Shown here in pieces: positions 33,645 through 45,319 of a stretch of DNA of 64,000 nucleotides. The stretch covers positions 16,692,001 through 16,756,000 of the forward strand of contig JAYKKI010000006.1 in NCBI GenBank assembly GCA_039881145.1. Direction: 5' to 3'. The stretch is from Druceiella hillmani (Eukaryota > Arthropoda > Insecta > Lepidoptera > Hepialidae). The notes below the pieces were generated by a model. It was not told the origin of the DNA. It made no database searches and saw only the letters and a list, made by a program, of their open reading frames with translations. Each line of letters begins with the position of its first letter. The stretch's first letter is position 1. A program made the position numbers and the translations under genes.

Positions 33645-35183
33645 CAAAAAAAGAGTTTATTAAAATAAAATAATTATCGCATAACAGTATTATTACTTCA
33701 TATGAAAACAAATCCAATTTAATTTATTCAATATTACAATGGAAATTAACAATAGGATTATCCTTGTCGGTCACATTTTTGGAATGCCAAGTCTAATATA
33801 CTCAATTTTATCACAAAAAACAAATAACACTACACATTAAAAGTTGTATCTGTGAAATGTCTGTTTTTGTAAATGTGATCAAATGACCACTAATAACAAT
33901 CCATCAGCCCTTCCACCTCCATTCCTTTCTCCTAAGGTAGTAAAATACAACACGAAAATATTGCATCGAAGCAATAATAGACAGTTATACACAAGCAGAG
34001 CAAAAGCAGTAAAACCACAGAAGTTTAATAGCAGTTTATTGCGTAAATGAATTAGGTAGTGTTTAATTTTCCTTTGAACATACCACAGTATGTTATTGTA
34101 TTATGATCAAATGAAAGTAGGAATGTTACAGTGAAATTCATCAAAACAACCGTCAACCATATCGAAAAAGCTCTCAGTATTTTCTAGTTCACACAACCGC
34201 CAGCAGTCCATTATTCACCACTTATTAATTTTTGTAAATAATAACAACATAATTTTATGTAATTATCATTTTGTCTTAAGTAGCAACTAAGAAACTTGCA
34301 ATCTCAGTTCATCAGAAGGTAGGCGGTGGGCAAACATAATATTTCCACTTCTTCGCCAAAGTATGAAGTACAAACTTAATGTGGGATTCGTTTCAATGAG
34401 ACTTTTCAATTTTTCTATAGTTAACGTAAGAAGTAGCCCTAGTGTGCTTTTTATATATTCTACCAAAGATATTCAAGAAGTTCCTATAACATTCCATAAG
34501 ACGCAATCTAATATTTTGTATATGGACAAAGGTACATTCAATATATAAAAAATTTTATTTTTTTGTTATAAACGAGACAGGCAAAAGTCCATATAGTGTT
34601 TGACCCCAGTATTATAAGAAGTGACACTCTTAAATACAAAAAAAAAGAAAAAATAAGCACCTTAAAAGTCATGCATTTTTTATGAAGAGTCAGGTTATTT
34701 TTCATAACAGTTTATAAATACTATTCCCATGAAAACTTTCAAACCAGCAATATGAAACAAAATACAGATTGTAGCTTGTTGTATCTTCTATACACAGATG
34801 TAATATACTGATCCATAAACTCATAGGTCTGACAGGTGTGTCGAAATAAAGCGTTTAAAATTTTAAAACAACAAAAATACAATTATTTTAACGACAAAAC
34901 ATAAGAGTTGTCAATGTCAGTTAACGATCCATTTTTAATTAATGTAGGCAATGACTACAAATTAAAAAAGCCAGCTCTATTGATGATTTATTTTTTGTAA
35001 CCATTTCCAACAAGTTATTATGTTCTTACATTTTCTGCTGGTCTCTTTTCAGTACACCGTTTTGATTATAAAAGGTGCATAACTTTATTTTGTGATTATA
35101 AATTTCGGAACCTTAACACATCTTAGACAAATTTCATCAGGGTTACAAAATTATTTATAAAAATAAAAGTAAGCAAAGCATAC
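33645..35183 (-). other. Dystrobrevin intron, unremarkable part
   Basis: AT-rich intron sequence between the mariner and the next exon. No repeat or exon is recognised. Confidence 0.55.
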
Positions 35184-35305
35184 CAAGACTCTGTGTCATA
35201 CAAGACATGTCAAGGCGATCACGCTCACCCAAAGAAGGTGTCTGTGGGGCGCTGCGCACACCTGTCGTCAGCAGCTGCTGCCCACCACCAGGCCCTCCGC
35301 GGTCC
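35184..35305 (-). CDS. Dyb: Dystrobrevin exon, Gly/Pro linker
   Basis: A 122-nt exon, donor GTATGC, acceptor TCATTGACAG. It reads DRGGPGGGQQLLTTGVRSAP then QTPSLGERDRLDMSCMTQSL. VRSAPQTPSLGERD parallels the vertebrate linker IRSASACSTPTHTPQDSL between the coiled coils and the AADS helix. One base completes the previous codon (AG|G, Arg) and it leaves in phase 1. It is flanked by oppositely oriented mariner copies. Confidence 0.85.
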
Positions 35306-35899
35306 CTGTCAATGACGTATTTTGTGGGTTAACTCTTCTTTAATAGACATTGATTCAACCTAACAATGTAGCATCAACCAGGATAATTGTAAACAGATAT
35401 ATTAATATGTGAAGAGAAAACTATGTACACCTTTTTAAGCATATTGCACGCACGGAGGGGTGTAAGATTTGGCATAGCTAAAATTTGTATGGAGGAGTGC
35501 AGAAAGCTAAAATTTATATATAATATGTATTACAAATATATTACAAATACATTAAAAGATTCATTGTTTATATTCGACAATAAAAGACTCATTGTTTACA
35601 TTCATACGTCAATATCTAACACGTAATAGTCTGTTGTCAAACAGTCACACAGTGTAGAGATTGTCGTTAAAGTATTTTAAAATATTGGATTGACTGAATG
35701 AGTTTCAGATAAACGAATAACATTCAAAGTTAAAAATATGATGAATCACAGTCGAATTTCAACCACTTAGGCAACTATCAGTCCAAAAATTAAAATTATA
35801 TTATTCTTTAGTTCACTTAAGCAAAAATCACAATAAATTAAAATTCTGTCCTCACATGCCCCATATCCAATACACCAACTTGACGTTTACGTATTATGA

Positions 35900-37190
35900 T
35901 ACGAGGGGGCGGTTTTAAGTTCGCGGAATGGAGGATAAGGAGTGAGAATAAAAATACAAAATTATTTTTCTTTTTCAATATATTCACCTGCTACCCTAAT
36001 ACATTTTTCAGATCTTTCAATTAGCTTATGTATACCTTCATAAAAAATGTTTCGTCTTTGCCTGAAAAATAAGCTGAAACTGCGTCTTTCACTTCGTCGC
36101 TTGAAAACTTCTTTCTATGAAGTTCTTTTTTAAGTTTTGGGAACAAATAATAATCACTGGGAGCCAGGTCAGGACTGTAGGGTGGGTGTTCCAAAATATC
36201 AAAGCCCACCTTGTGCAGGGCGGCCAGCACAACGCGGCTCTTGTGAACGGGCACGTTGTCGTGCAAAAGCAGGACACCTTTGGTCAATTTTCCCTTTCTT
36301 TTTTCTTTGATTGCTTCTTTCAACCTCTCTAAAATTGACGCATAGTATTCTCCGGTTATGGAAACACCTTTATCTCTATAATCCATCAGCAGGATCCCTT
36401 CTGAATCCCAAAAGATTGTCGCCATGATTTTTCCAAACGACTGTGAGCACCTTAAACTCCTTGGGTGGTGGTGTACCTTTTTTGTGCCACTGCATTGAGT
36501 CTTGTTTGGACTCAGGTTCATAATAATGAACCCAAGTTTTGTCTCCAGTAACAATTCGACTCAATAGTCCATCCTTGTCTTCACTACAGAGGTCCAAAAA
36601 TGCGCGAAAACACTCCACACTGCGTTGTTTTTGAGGCGGTGTGAGCATTCTCGGCACCCATCTTACCTTTGTCATGCCAAGATGATCATTGAGAATTTTA
36701 AAAATTGTTGTATCCTATACTCCACCCATCTTTGCAAGCTGTTTATTCTTTAGTCTGGCATCTTCCAATACTAATTTTTCAAGTTTTTCAATAATTTCCG
36801 GAGTAGTCATTTCGATCGGCCGACCGGGGCATGGGTCGTCTTCAAGTGAGTCTCTACCCTGTTTAAATAGACTATGCCACTTGTAAACCATGGTTTTACC
36901 CGGGCAAGAGTCCCCATAAACGGATGCCATCTCTTTCAGTATAGTTTGAACCGACTTTCCTTGCTTGGTAAGGAACTTTGTAACGGCGCGGTACTCGATT
37001 TTTTCCATAGTTCAGACTTTCTTCCAGATTGAGTTGTTTGTTCGACGATAGTTCAAAAACGAATGATCCGATTATGATAAAACTTTGTATTTATACTAAT
37101 AATGAGTTACTTAACTAGCTATCATTCCGTTAATCACGTTTACTAATGGCCTATCTTTCCATTCCGTGAACCTAAAAACGCCCCCTCGTA
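35900..37190 (-). mobile_element. Mariner element, copy 2
   Basis: Element 35902-37188 (1,287 bp) is flanked by TA. Its ends are CGAGGGGGCGGTTTTAAGTT and CTAAAAACGCCCCCTCG. It is the same family as copy 1 but inverted, with the transposase gene on the minus strand. It is less damaged than copy 1. It lies in the intron between the 35184 and 40313 exons, in the same sense as dystrobrevin. Confidence 0.93.
36021..37008 (-). pseudogene. Mariner DD34D transposase, one nonsense codon and one frameshift
   Basis: The start MEKIEYRAVTKFLTKQGKSV is at 37008. HTH region: GKTMVYKWHSLFKQGRDSLE. A nonsense TAG replaces the Ser codon of GVSDTT near 36716. The reading resumes as MTKVRWVPRMLTPPQKQRSV and TGDKTWVHYYEPESK, then a 1-nt insertion near 36449 (KEFKV|L) moves the frame. 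After it come GKIMATIFWDSEGILLMDYR, LLLHDNVPVHKSRVVLAALH and YSPDLAPSDYYLFPKLKKEL. All three catalytic acidic residues are kept. The protein ends MKVYIS at 36021, slightly short of the usual C-terminus. Only two lesions separate it from an open frame, so it is a young copy. Confidence 0.9.
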
Positions 37191-38892
37191 CATATACAGA
37201 ACATTGATAACATGCATTTAAATATATATGGGAATTAAATCAGTCCGTAATTAACTTCACAAATCTATTCCCGCACAAGAACGAGAAGGTATTTAATGAT
37301 TTTGACAAGACTGAATGGGATAGTAAATGTACTAGATTGATTGACCTTAAAGTCTCTTTCATTTTGATCTCATTCAATCCGAAAGAATCGATCTGTCAAA
37401 AATGTATCGATTTTAAAAGATTTAAATCGGTAGGTTGCAAATCTTGATCCATCAGTCAGTCGTCTTTGTTTTATTCTTCGTAGATAGTTTGTACCATAGA
37501 AAAATGACAGATATTTGTTAGTTAACGTATATTTTGACATTCGCCATTTAGTTATGTGATAGTGCATTATTCAAATACATCGAAGTGGTTAGTTTTTTGT
37601 TAAATTTCCTAAAAAGTATAAAAAGTGTAAAGTAGTATAGATTAAGTTTTTTACTTACATTAGCAGGTTTAATAAAGTTATTTTTACAAATAATACTATT
37701 ATGTTGACTCGTAAACTAAGCGAAATATGGAAATATACAAGTTTTTGTTGATATTCTTGTTACCTTGTATATTAATGTTAAAAAAAGGTTTAGTTTGTTA
37801 GAAAATTTGAGTATTTAATGAAACTTTCTGAAAATCAAGTCTGTTTCCATTCTGTGATTGTTTATTTGTGATTCCTACAGTTAGATTATTTATTTTTTAA
37901 TGATTTAATTTTTTTTATTCTTTTTTTGGGACAAGTTTGGTTTAGCAAAAATGTGAAATTTCTGTTTTTTTGGTTTGATGAATGAAAGAGTACAAGTAAA
38001 AGGCGAAGTGTTTACAATAACCAGTCACGAATATTTTGAAAAAAAAAAATGATTTCAAGAAAATATAAGTTACAAATTGTCTGACCGAATTACTTCTTAG
38101 TAATATAAAACACTGAATTTGCAAATAAAAATTGGTAAAGATAAAAAAATAAACCCAAAAATTGAAGAAATATTGAAATTTACAAAAAAGAAAGCGCAAA
38201 GTGAGGTTATAAAATGTATGTTTGACAACCAACTGAAGTGCATACTCAAATCAATTTTTTGTAATGAATTAATCCAGTCCAGACCCTAATTTAAATATGT
38301 CCTTTTTTTATATATATTCTTGAACCAAAAAACCTGGAAAATTCACATTTTTGCTAAATCAGAATCTAACTTATTTTTCGTTATGTTTGTGTAGATTATT
38401 TAATTGGTTGACTAGTTGTAGATAAATAATGGTATTATATCATCACGGAGGTGTTGGACTTGTATTTATTAATGTACATATGAAGTTGGACTTGTATTTA
38501 TTGATGACCCCTCACAGTCAGGTGTATAACCTGACTGTTCGGAGTTAGCTATTTCAGGTGTTATAACAGTCAACAAATTTTAATATACTTAGAGATTTTA
38601 TTAAACATATTTTTCAAAACCTTACAGTATTTACAGAAAAAAATATCGGCACATTCAAATCAAATGGCCAAATATTTAAGCATATTTTTCTGTTCAAACG
38701 TCCAGTGATTTTGCCCATTTGTTTCATGCCACGATCGACAACTTTTTACCCTCAATTTTTTTACTGAGTTAAATGTGCATTTGTCCAGTTTAATAAAAAT
38801 TACTAATAGTCGTATACCAGAATTATATACAAAATAGAAAATTTAAGCAAAGTAACATTTGTTCTCGAGGCTTCGTAAACAATTCAAAAAAA
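37191..38892 (-). other. Dystrobrevin intron, unremarkable part
   Basis: AT-rich, with T-rich chance ORFs on the minus strand. No gene or repeat is recognised. Confidence 0.5.
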
Positions 38893-39440
38893 CTTGTCTC
38901 AAGAAAAAACTGTATCTCTTCCAAAAATAATCCCATTTTTAATAAATTTTTCAGTGTTTTCTAAATAAAAACTTCTACAAGGACAATAAAATACAAATAA
39001 AATTATGGAAATATAATATATATTTCCATAATTTTATTTGTATTTTACAATGTGAACAAAAATTATAAAAAAAACTGAAATCAAGGTTAAATCGTATTTT
39101 ACAGCAGTTAGAGTGCAAACCGTTAGAGTGCCGACGAGTGCCATCGCGGTCGTGCGCATACTAACTAAATTTGCCACGAGCGCGACGGCGCTCGCAAAAT
39201 CAGTTGGTGTTTAGCGAGCGGTAGGGGAGGTCGCTCGCACACATCACTAATGAAGAAAGTGATAGGGGAGTGACATCGTGGTGCGCTCACAATTTGGCGT
39301 AATGCAAATTTTGAGTGATGGTGATAATAGTGATGATAACAATTATTTTGCTGATACGGAGGATGTACTGGACTGCGAAAATACAATGTGACCTTGATTT
39401 CAGTTTTTGTTATAATTTTTGTTCACAATATATATTAACA
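38893..39440. mobile_element. Rearranged piggyBac-like element, copy C
   Basis: Two partial copies lie head to head. Bases 38893-39105 are the AT-rich right half in minus orientation (TTGTCTCAAGAAAAAACTGT), lacking its terminus. Bases 39118-39440 are the left half in plus orientation (CCGTTAGAGTGCCGACGAGT). The plus part has a deletion that removes the start of the acidic ORF (CATCACTAA joined to TGAAGAAAGTGAT). It retains GATACGGAGGATGTACTGGA and the common stop. The inversion creates a long hairpin at about 38989-39047. No flanking TTAA pair remains. Confidence 0.7.
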
Positions 39441-40312
39441 GCATACAATACTCAATACATAATATATAACATACTGTACTAGACATTTATATATTAAAGT
39501 ATACTATAACTTGAATTATTTATAGATGGTGAAATATTCATACTCGACTAGATTTATTTAAAAAAAAATAACAGGAAGAAACTTTTACAAAATCTTCATC
39601 CGGAAGAAAATATGATTAGCACGTACAAAATAAAATCAGTAGATGAACTTATGGAATGATAACCATATCTAAATGCTTATAATGGAGATATTGGTGACGC
39701 AGCTGATGGATTAGTCTATAATGTGAATATGTAAAATAATGAAACATTCATGAAGAGGGGATTAGCTGGTAAAGAATTATATAGGAGGAAATGAATCACT
39801 GGACATTCTGTCAAATGCAAGGTAAACTTTTGATATTCTGATGAAATCTAGTGAACAGTGCCTTCTACAAAAAAGCTTTTTAAACTATTTTTGTAGTAAA
39901 TTATCTTAGCTGCGATTCAATACTGAATGTCTTTTTTTTGTCGAAAAGTTCAAAGCTTCTAAGACACTTACAAAACATGTTTTTTCCAAACTTTAACAAG
40001 CCGTAATTAATTGAGCAGTAGTAAGGTGCACGCAAAACATTCAGCCATTTGCAAATTATTTCCAAGTTATATGTTTAATTTCTTGAACGAAAATACATGT
40101 GTATTTTAATTTTGCTATCCTAACTTTTATTAAAAAAGAATCAGATTTATAACTTTTCAATTTTCGAGAAGAAAATAATTTTAAATCATTCTCTTATTAT
40201 CTACACGTTAATGGATTTGATTACTGTTCATATCCTAAAATCCTTTGATGACAATATTTGTGTTAATGTTAATATTAAAAAAATTTAATTATGCTATATT
40301 GACTATACCAAC
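39441..40312 (-). other. Dystrobrevin intron, one protein-like scrap
   Basis: Mostly AT-rich. A plus-strand stretch at about 39580-39730 reads KLLQNLHPEENMISTYKIKS and, after a break, YLNAYNGDIGDAADGLVYNV. It looks like former coding sequence of an unknown repeat. I do not recognise it. Confidence 0.35.
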
Positions 40313-40407
40313 CTCTCATTCTGCTGTGACACCTGACTACCTGGCAAAGGTGGACTCTTGCCAGATCTGGGTGAAGAGTTGGGGGTGGAACGAGGAGATG
40401 CTTGGGC
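40313..40407 (-). CDS. Dyb: Dystrobrevin exon, Ser/Pro linker
   Basis: A 95-nt exon, donor GTTGGT, acceptor TCCATTACAG. It reads AQASPRSTPNSSPRSGKSPP then LPGSQVSQQNE, enters in phase 0 straight after the second coiled coil and leaves in phase 2. Ser/Pro-rich, as in the vertebrate segment AGSPRSSPSHTISRP at the same position. Confidence 0.85.
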
Positions 40408-41628
40408 CTGTAATGGAGTAGTACATTTCAATTGAATAGAATTGGAACATAGATAGAGTCTACTAATAGAATGTGATTATCGTAAACATCAAAGTGTATG
40501 TTATATAACGGGATAATATATAGAGTGAAATCTTAGTCATTCATTATAATAACAGCTACAATTTTCACACTTATAGCATTTCCTCTATCCGGTAAATAGC
40601 ACGATCTAGGTGTTGAGCAGCTGTTACTGTTGTCTTCTAGATGAAATATAAACAAATGTAGTGATATCTATTTCAGCAACAGTAAGAACAAATTATGTCC
40701 ATGGACTAGGTAAAATCTGAATGATTATTGCTAGAACTAATGTTAAATTGTAAAGAAATTAAAATTTACCTAAAATAATTTGACAAGCCCAAAAGAAGGC
40801 TGTTTTGCTGAAATTTTTTTAAAACTAATCAACTGAGCTTTAGTGAGAAGGTTTATTAATACGAATACAATGAACTAATTTTATACCAGCTTTTATTAAC
40901 AAATAATTAAAATTTACAAAGTTATAATATACAATAAAACTAAAAAACTTGTGGTCAAGCGGCCAAATAGTCAAGCGGCAAAATCCGTATCTGAAAAAAA
41001 TCCAAACTTATTTAAATCTGTGTGTTATTTTGTATAGTATATAGTCTATTTTTTTGGAAAATTTACTTTTTTCAGAGTAGGTACTTTTAAAAAACAGTTC
41101 TCTTTTTTTCATTAAATCTTAATTTAATTTTTAAAATAAAAAACACTACATGTTAGTTACTACAATTATAAAAACCTTCGTTTTTTATTTTTTTTTCAAT
41201 CTGAGAATTACAGCAAGTTTGTCCAAGACCAAGTCAAAAAAGTTATATTAAAAAACCGAACTGAAAGACATGTTTTTTAACTAAAAAGAAAATTTTCGTT
41301 TACCAAATTTCATTGAATCTGGATGGGTCTACAAGACAGTTCTATGCCATTGTTGTCCTTACTTTTTGTCGTTTTTTGTATTTTTTATTAGAATAACTTT
41401 AAAAGATGTTTATTGGCAAGAATTTGACAAAGTGAAAGAAAGAAATAAAGTGGTTGTAGTGAGGAAGTACATTCGTCGAAATCAGCACGGTTAAAAGTAG
41501 CCCATTATTTTGGTGGAGTTTTGCCAAAAAGAAACAGTAAATGAAATCAGTTTATTGATAGCCATGCTCTAAAGAAATAGCTACAACATAATATTATATA
41601 GCTTTTTAACTGATAAATTATACTTCGC
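40408..41628 (-). other. Dystrobrevin intron, unremarkable part
   Basis: AT-rich, no gene or repeat recognised. Confidence 0.5.
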
Positions 41629-41900
41629 TTAAAATGAACAAAGTTCTTTGCTTTCTAACATAATCCCGGTTTTCTGCCACTGCAAGGCAAAGAATCTTCT
41701 TTCCGAGTATGTGACTTCCTTGGCAGCATATTTATAATTGTTGCTGTCTAAACAGTTAATAGATTGCAGACTGTTCACATTTTTCCACCAATCCCCAGGT
41801 GTGAAATTCCTGGTGTTGAGATCCTCCTTGTACAGCTTGTAGAAGTGAATAGGTGGTTGCACTGATCTCTCGTATCCAGTAGTGAAGACTGCACCCAGCC
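41629..41900 (-). other. Unrecognised protein-like open frame
   Basis: The minus strand is open for about 90 codons: GAVFTTGYERSVQPPIHFYK, LYKEDLNTRNFTPGDWWKNV and AAKEVTYSERRFFALQWQKT. The composition is that of a real protein and not of AT noise. It lies next to a Harbinger relic on the same strand and may be part of that or another dead element. No family assigned. Confidence 0.25.
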
Positions 41901-41949
41901 AGATTACTTTTTCAGTTGTTTACGGTTTAAATTTGATAGTCTTGCAAAT

Positions 41950-42420
41950 ACTCTGAATCACCACACAATTTTGTGAAAGATATTCTCCATTACTCTTCAT
42001 GGAAAGGATAAAGGTTAGTTCTTAAAAGAATATCATCTCTAATAATTTACAAACTTCTCAGATACCCCAAGAGTATTGTTTTCCATATCCTAATTAAATA
42101 GAGGACCTAAATATTGCACATCACTTAGTCATCCGTTTCCACCGACAAACATACTGCACTTCACATCATTTTTTTTATCATTATAATTACTTACTTTCAA
42201 AATAAATACATTTCTACAAAACTTTTCTTTTAACTCTTAGTAAAAATACTGCCAATTTTACAAAAGGCAGTATTCAGCATTAACCGAAGCAAAAAATATA
42301 ATCTCGCAGGTAACTTTTTTATAATTGAGATAGTATGACACTAAACACAAACGTTCAATAAGTACATGTTTGCCGTCAATAGCTCCACAACATCTAGGAA
42401 AATTCTAGCGATAGAAGAAC
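41950..42420 (-). pseudogene. Second PIF/Harbinger transposase relic
   Basis: Near 42395 the minus strand reads FPRCCGAIDGKHVLIER, the Harbinger signature around its first catalytic Asp (CCGAIDGKHV). It continues SYYLNYKKVTCEIIFFASVN and VGGNG..LSDVQ, the counterparts of YFNYKGxxSIVL and GxxGxxSDGGI. Frames are broken repeatedly. Boundaries are approximate. Confidence 0.55.
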
Positions 42421-43225
42421 TTATTTTTTACTTTCTTCATCATCAACTATTAAAGAAACCTGGAAAATGCAAAGAAAATAAAAATTTTGAAGTTTAATTT
42501 CTGTTTATGTTTTAATGTTCCTGGGACCAAGAAGCCCTGACTCGAATATTCTTCATTTTAATTTTTTTTACAGAACCTGTGTGAAAATTCCCTACAAGAA
42601 CTTAATTCAGATAAAACTAGCAGCAATGAGGCGTCTGTTGACATCAAAAGACTGTTCCAAAGGAAGTTGCAATAGGTGGACTCCTTCAAAATCAGCTAAA
42701 AGACAGAACAGTTGAAATACCACCGTTGCCTGATATGTAAGATGCAATCTGCCACCAGTTCGACAATATTGCCCAGAATGTAAGTGATAAAAAACTGTAT
42801 GATAATTTTGAAAGGTTAATAGTAGTCGAATTTTTGAAGGTTAACAGTAGCCGAGCCCCGTGAGCCACCCCAAAAAAACCATTTTACCACAGTCAGAAAT
42901 AGAGAAATTTCTTACACATACAAAATGGTCGTGTCCGGAAACTATGCCATAGCAAATATTTCAATGTTCAACACCACCGAGTAATTATTCAGTTACAACT
43001 GTTACACCTTCTACCTTTCTGCGAATATAATTTTAAGTGTGAATATACTGTTTACTTTTACACCAACAGACAGTGCTGTCAATAATAACTTCGAAGTTTG
43101 TACTATGCAAGTAAAACAAAAATACACTTCAATATTTTTTTTATTATTAATCTCTTACTTGCAAAACAAATAAATTCTCACTTGCAAAACAAATAGACTC
43201 ATGAAAGCACTTTAGGACAGGTTGA
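42421..43225 (-). other. Dystrobrevin intron, unremarkable part
   Basis: No gene recognised. A plus-strand frame at 42515-42715 has no family resemblance. Confidence 0.4.
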
Positions 43226-43844
43226 TTAACCGTTTTAGTGCCATGGTTTTTTACTCATATATACTTAAAAATGCCAAAGAAATCTTTTGTTTTTGATGTC
43301 ATTTACCCTTGTCTCGAAAAAAAACTGTATCTCTTCTAAAAATTATCCAATTTTAATAATTTTTTCTGTGTTTTCTTAATAAAAACTTGTACAGGGATAA
43401 TAAAATACAAAGAAAATTATGGAAATATATATTGTGAACAAAAATTATAACAAAAACTTAAATCAAGGTCACATCGTATTTTCGCAGTCCGGTACATCCT
43501 CCGTATCAGCAAAATAATTGTTATCGTCACTATCACTCAAAATACACCAAATTGTGAGAGCACCACAATGTCACTCCCACTATCACTTTCTTCACAACTT
43601 GAAAAACGATCATTTTCACTCGAATTATTGTTCGTATTCCGACATTATGGGTTAAAAATTTTCTGTTTCTGGATTCTTTTTATATTGTAATTACTAATAA
43701 TATTATAATTTGAACTTTATGTAACACGTAGAAAGATAAAAAATTAGCGATGAGTGCGAGCGACCTCCCCTACCGCGCGCTAAAGAGCAACTGATTTCAT
43801 GTGCGTGTACGTGCGATGGCGCTCGTCGGCACTCAAACGGTTAA
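43226..43844 (-). mobile_element. piggyBac-like non-autonomous element, copy D
   Basis: Element 43230-43840 (611 bp) is flanked by TTAA at 43226-43229 and 43841-43844. In minus orientation it begins CCGTTTGAGTGCCGACGAG and ends CATGGCACTAAAACGG. The acidic ORF is broken here: after the start MSEYEQ a stop follows (GAACAATAATTCGAG), and a deletion lies around TTTTGAGTGATAGTGAC. The C-terminal context ending ENTM and TGA is the same as in copy A. Confidence 0.85.
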
Positions 43845-45138
43845 ATTATTAATTGCGAACATAAAAAAAGTATTTCAGCAATTTGAAAGAATCATCAGTT
43901 GCTAAAGAATGTAGATAATTTCTAGTTTTGTAACAATGCTTTAGCAGCAATGCTTTTTGTATATTAATACTCATTTTTGCAGCTCGTCTTGACGATTCCA
44001 TCAATTATCTGAAATAATTTATAGAAATTGGCATGGTCTGTTTTCAAAATATTCCTGGGAGCTGTAGGATTTTTATCTCTTAATTCCTTCAATAAACTAT
44101 TGCACGAACCATAAATACCAGGTCTTCATGCCTAACTTTACCCAAACTTTTTTATATTTTATCTTTTCTTTTCTTCCAATTTCTTTCGAATTATAAGAGC
44201 AACCAGAACAATTATTACATGAACTATGCTAGCTTGAGGAGGAAGCTCGTAAGCTCATTAAACTCCAGAAGAAGACTGCAGAAGAAAAGATGTAGAAGCC
44301 ATCGAGTTTCAGCAGCAACTATTCAGCAGTGATTTCCATCTTCCATGTGATTCTCTTCCTGGTTGACCTAAAGATGCACCTTTATCGTCTGAGGGTTAAC
44401 TACAAGACTTTTAGAGATAGATGCAGTAAAGAGATTTCTTCATCAGAGAGAGAATTTTATCAGAACAGTTGTAGACTTATCTCATTTCCAAAATCATCAA
44501 GCATTTCTTTAAAGACGCCAAAGAAGTCTAATTTGGGAGCCCGCCATGGAAATATTGTTTTCTTTAAAGCTTCAACAGATGTTTGTCATCATGAGCTACT
44601 GAATGATGTAAACATACGGATTCAAATAAGTTTGGAGTCAGAACCTGTGACATAAACCAGCGGTACCATATGATGGACAGACAAGTGTTTTTTTTTCATT
44701 TATTGACTTTACAGTCTGGAATCACATTCTTTTAGAAGAGTTGGTGTTACAAAAATTGCATATTTTTGAATATGTATTATTTTTATTACTAATTTGCAAT
44801 AATATGTACATTATTTCATGTAAAATAATGTGTAAACAAAAGTATCACATTGGTGACAGTTTGTCATCAAATTACCCTTCTCGAGTGTTGACGATATTTT
44901 GGTGAGAAGTACAAAGAATGTAGAAATTAAAGGTACGTTCAGCAATGAAGGGCATTTAACCGTGAATGCAGAGTTGAAAAATTGTTTCTATTATTTCAAA
45001 GTTCGAGTTCAGACCCAAATATGATTTTTGACAAGTACATATTTTTTAAACATATTTCGTTATTGCTCTCATATTAGTTGTTCAACCAATTATTAAAAAA
45101 AAAATAAACCTTATAAATACATGCAGCTGCATGTATAC
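43845..45138 (-). other. Dystrobrevin intron, one unassigned ORF
   Basis: AT-rich. A plus-strand frame at 44329-44655 (MHLYRLRVNYKTFRDRCSKE and SSISLKTPKKSNLGARHGNI) looks somewhat protein-like but is not recognised. Confidence 0.35.
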
Positions 45139-45319
45139 CTTAAGCATCCTCATGAGTCCTTCGAGCTGCCGCATGAGGTGTTTGCGGGAATCCTGGAGGG
45201 AGGCAAGGTGTCCCTCTAGCTCGTCTTTGCGCTGACGCAGAGCCCGTAACTCGCTTACTAGTGGTGGAGCTTCTGTACCCGAGCTCGGTGCCGAAGCACT
45301 CTCCAGCTCTTGTTGACGC
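45139..45319 (-). CDS. Dyb: Dystrobrevin exon, second coiled coil
   Basis: A 181-nt exon, donor GTATAC, acceptor TAATATTTCCAG. It reads QQELESASAPSSGTEAPPLV, then [20 protein letters not shown] and QDSRKHLMRQLEGLMRMLK. The heptad-bearing part matches vertebrate [20 protein letters not shown] and LMVQLEGLMKLLK. This coiled coil is one of the two used to pair with dystrophin. It ends in phase 0. A 133-bp satellite array occupies the intron just upstream. Confidence 0.94.

Noticed and set aside
36117..36332. Plus-strand ORF within mariner copy 2
   Set aside because: Antisense to the transposase, which has intact DD34D motifs.
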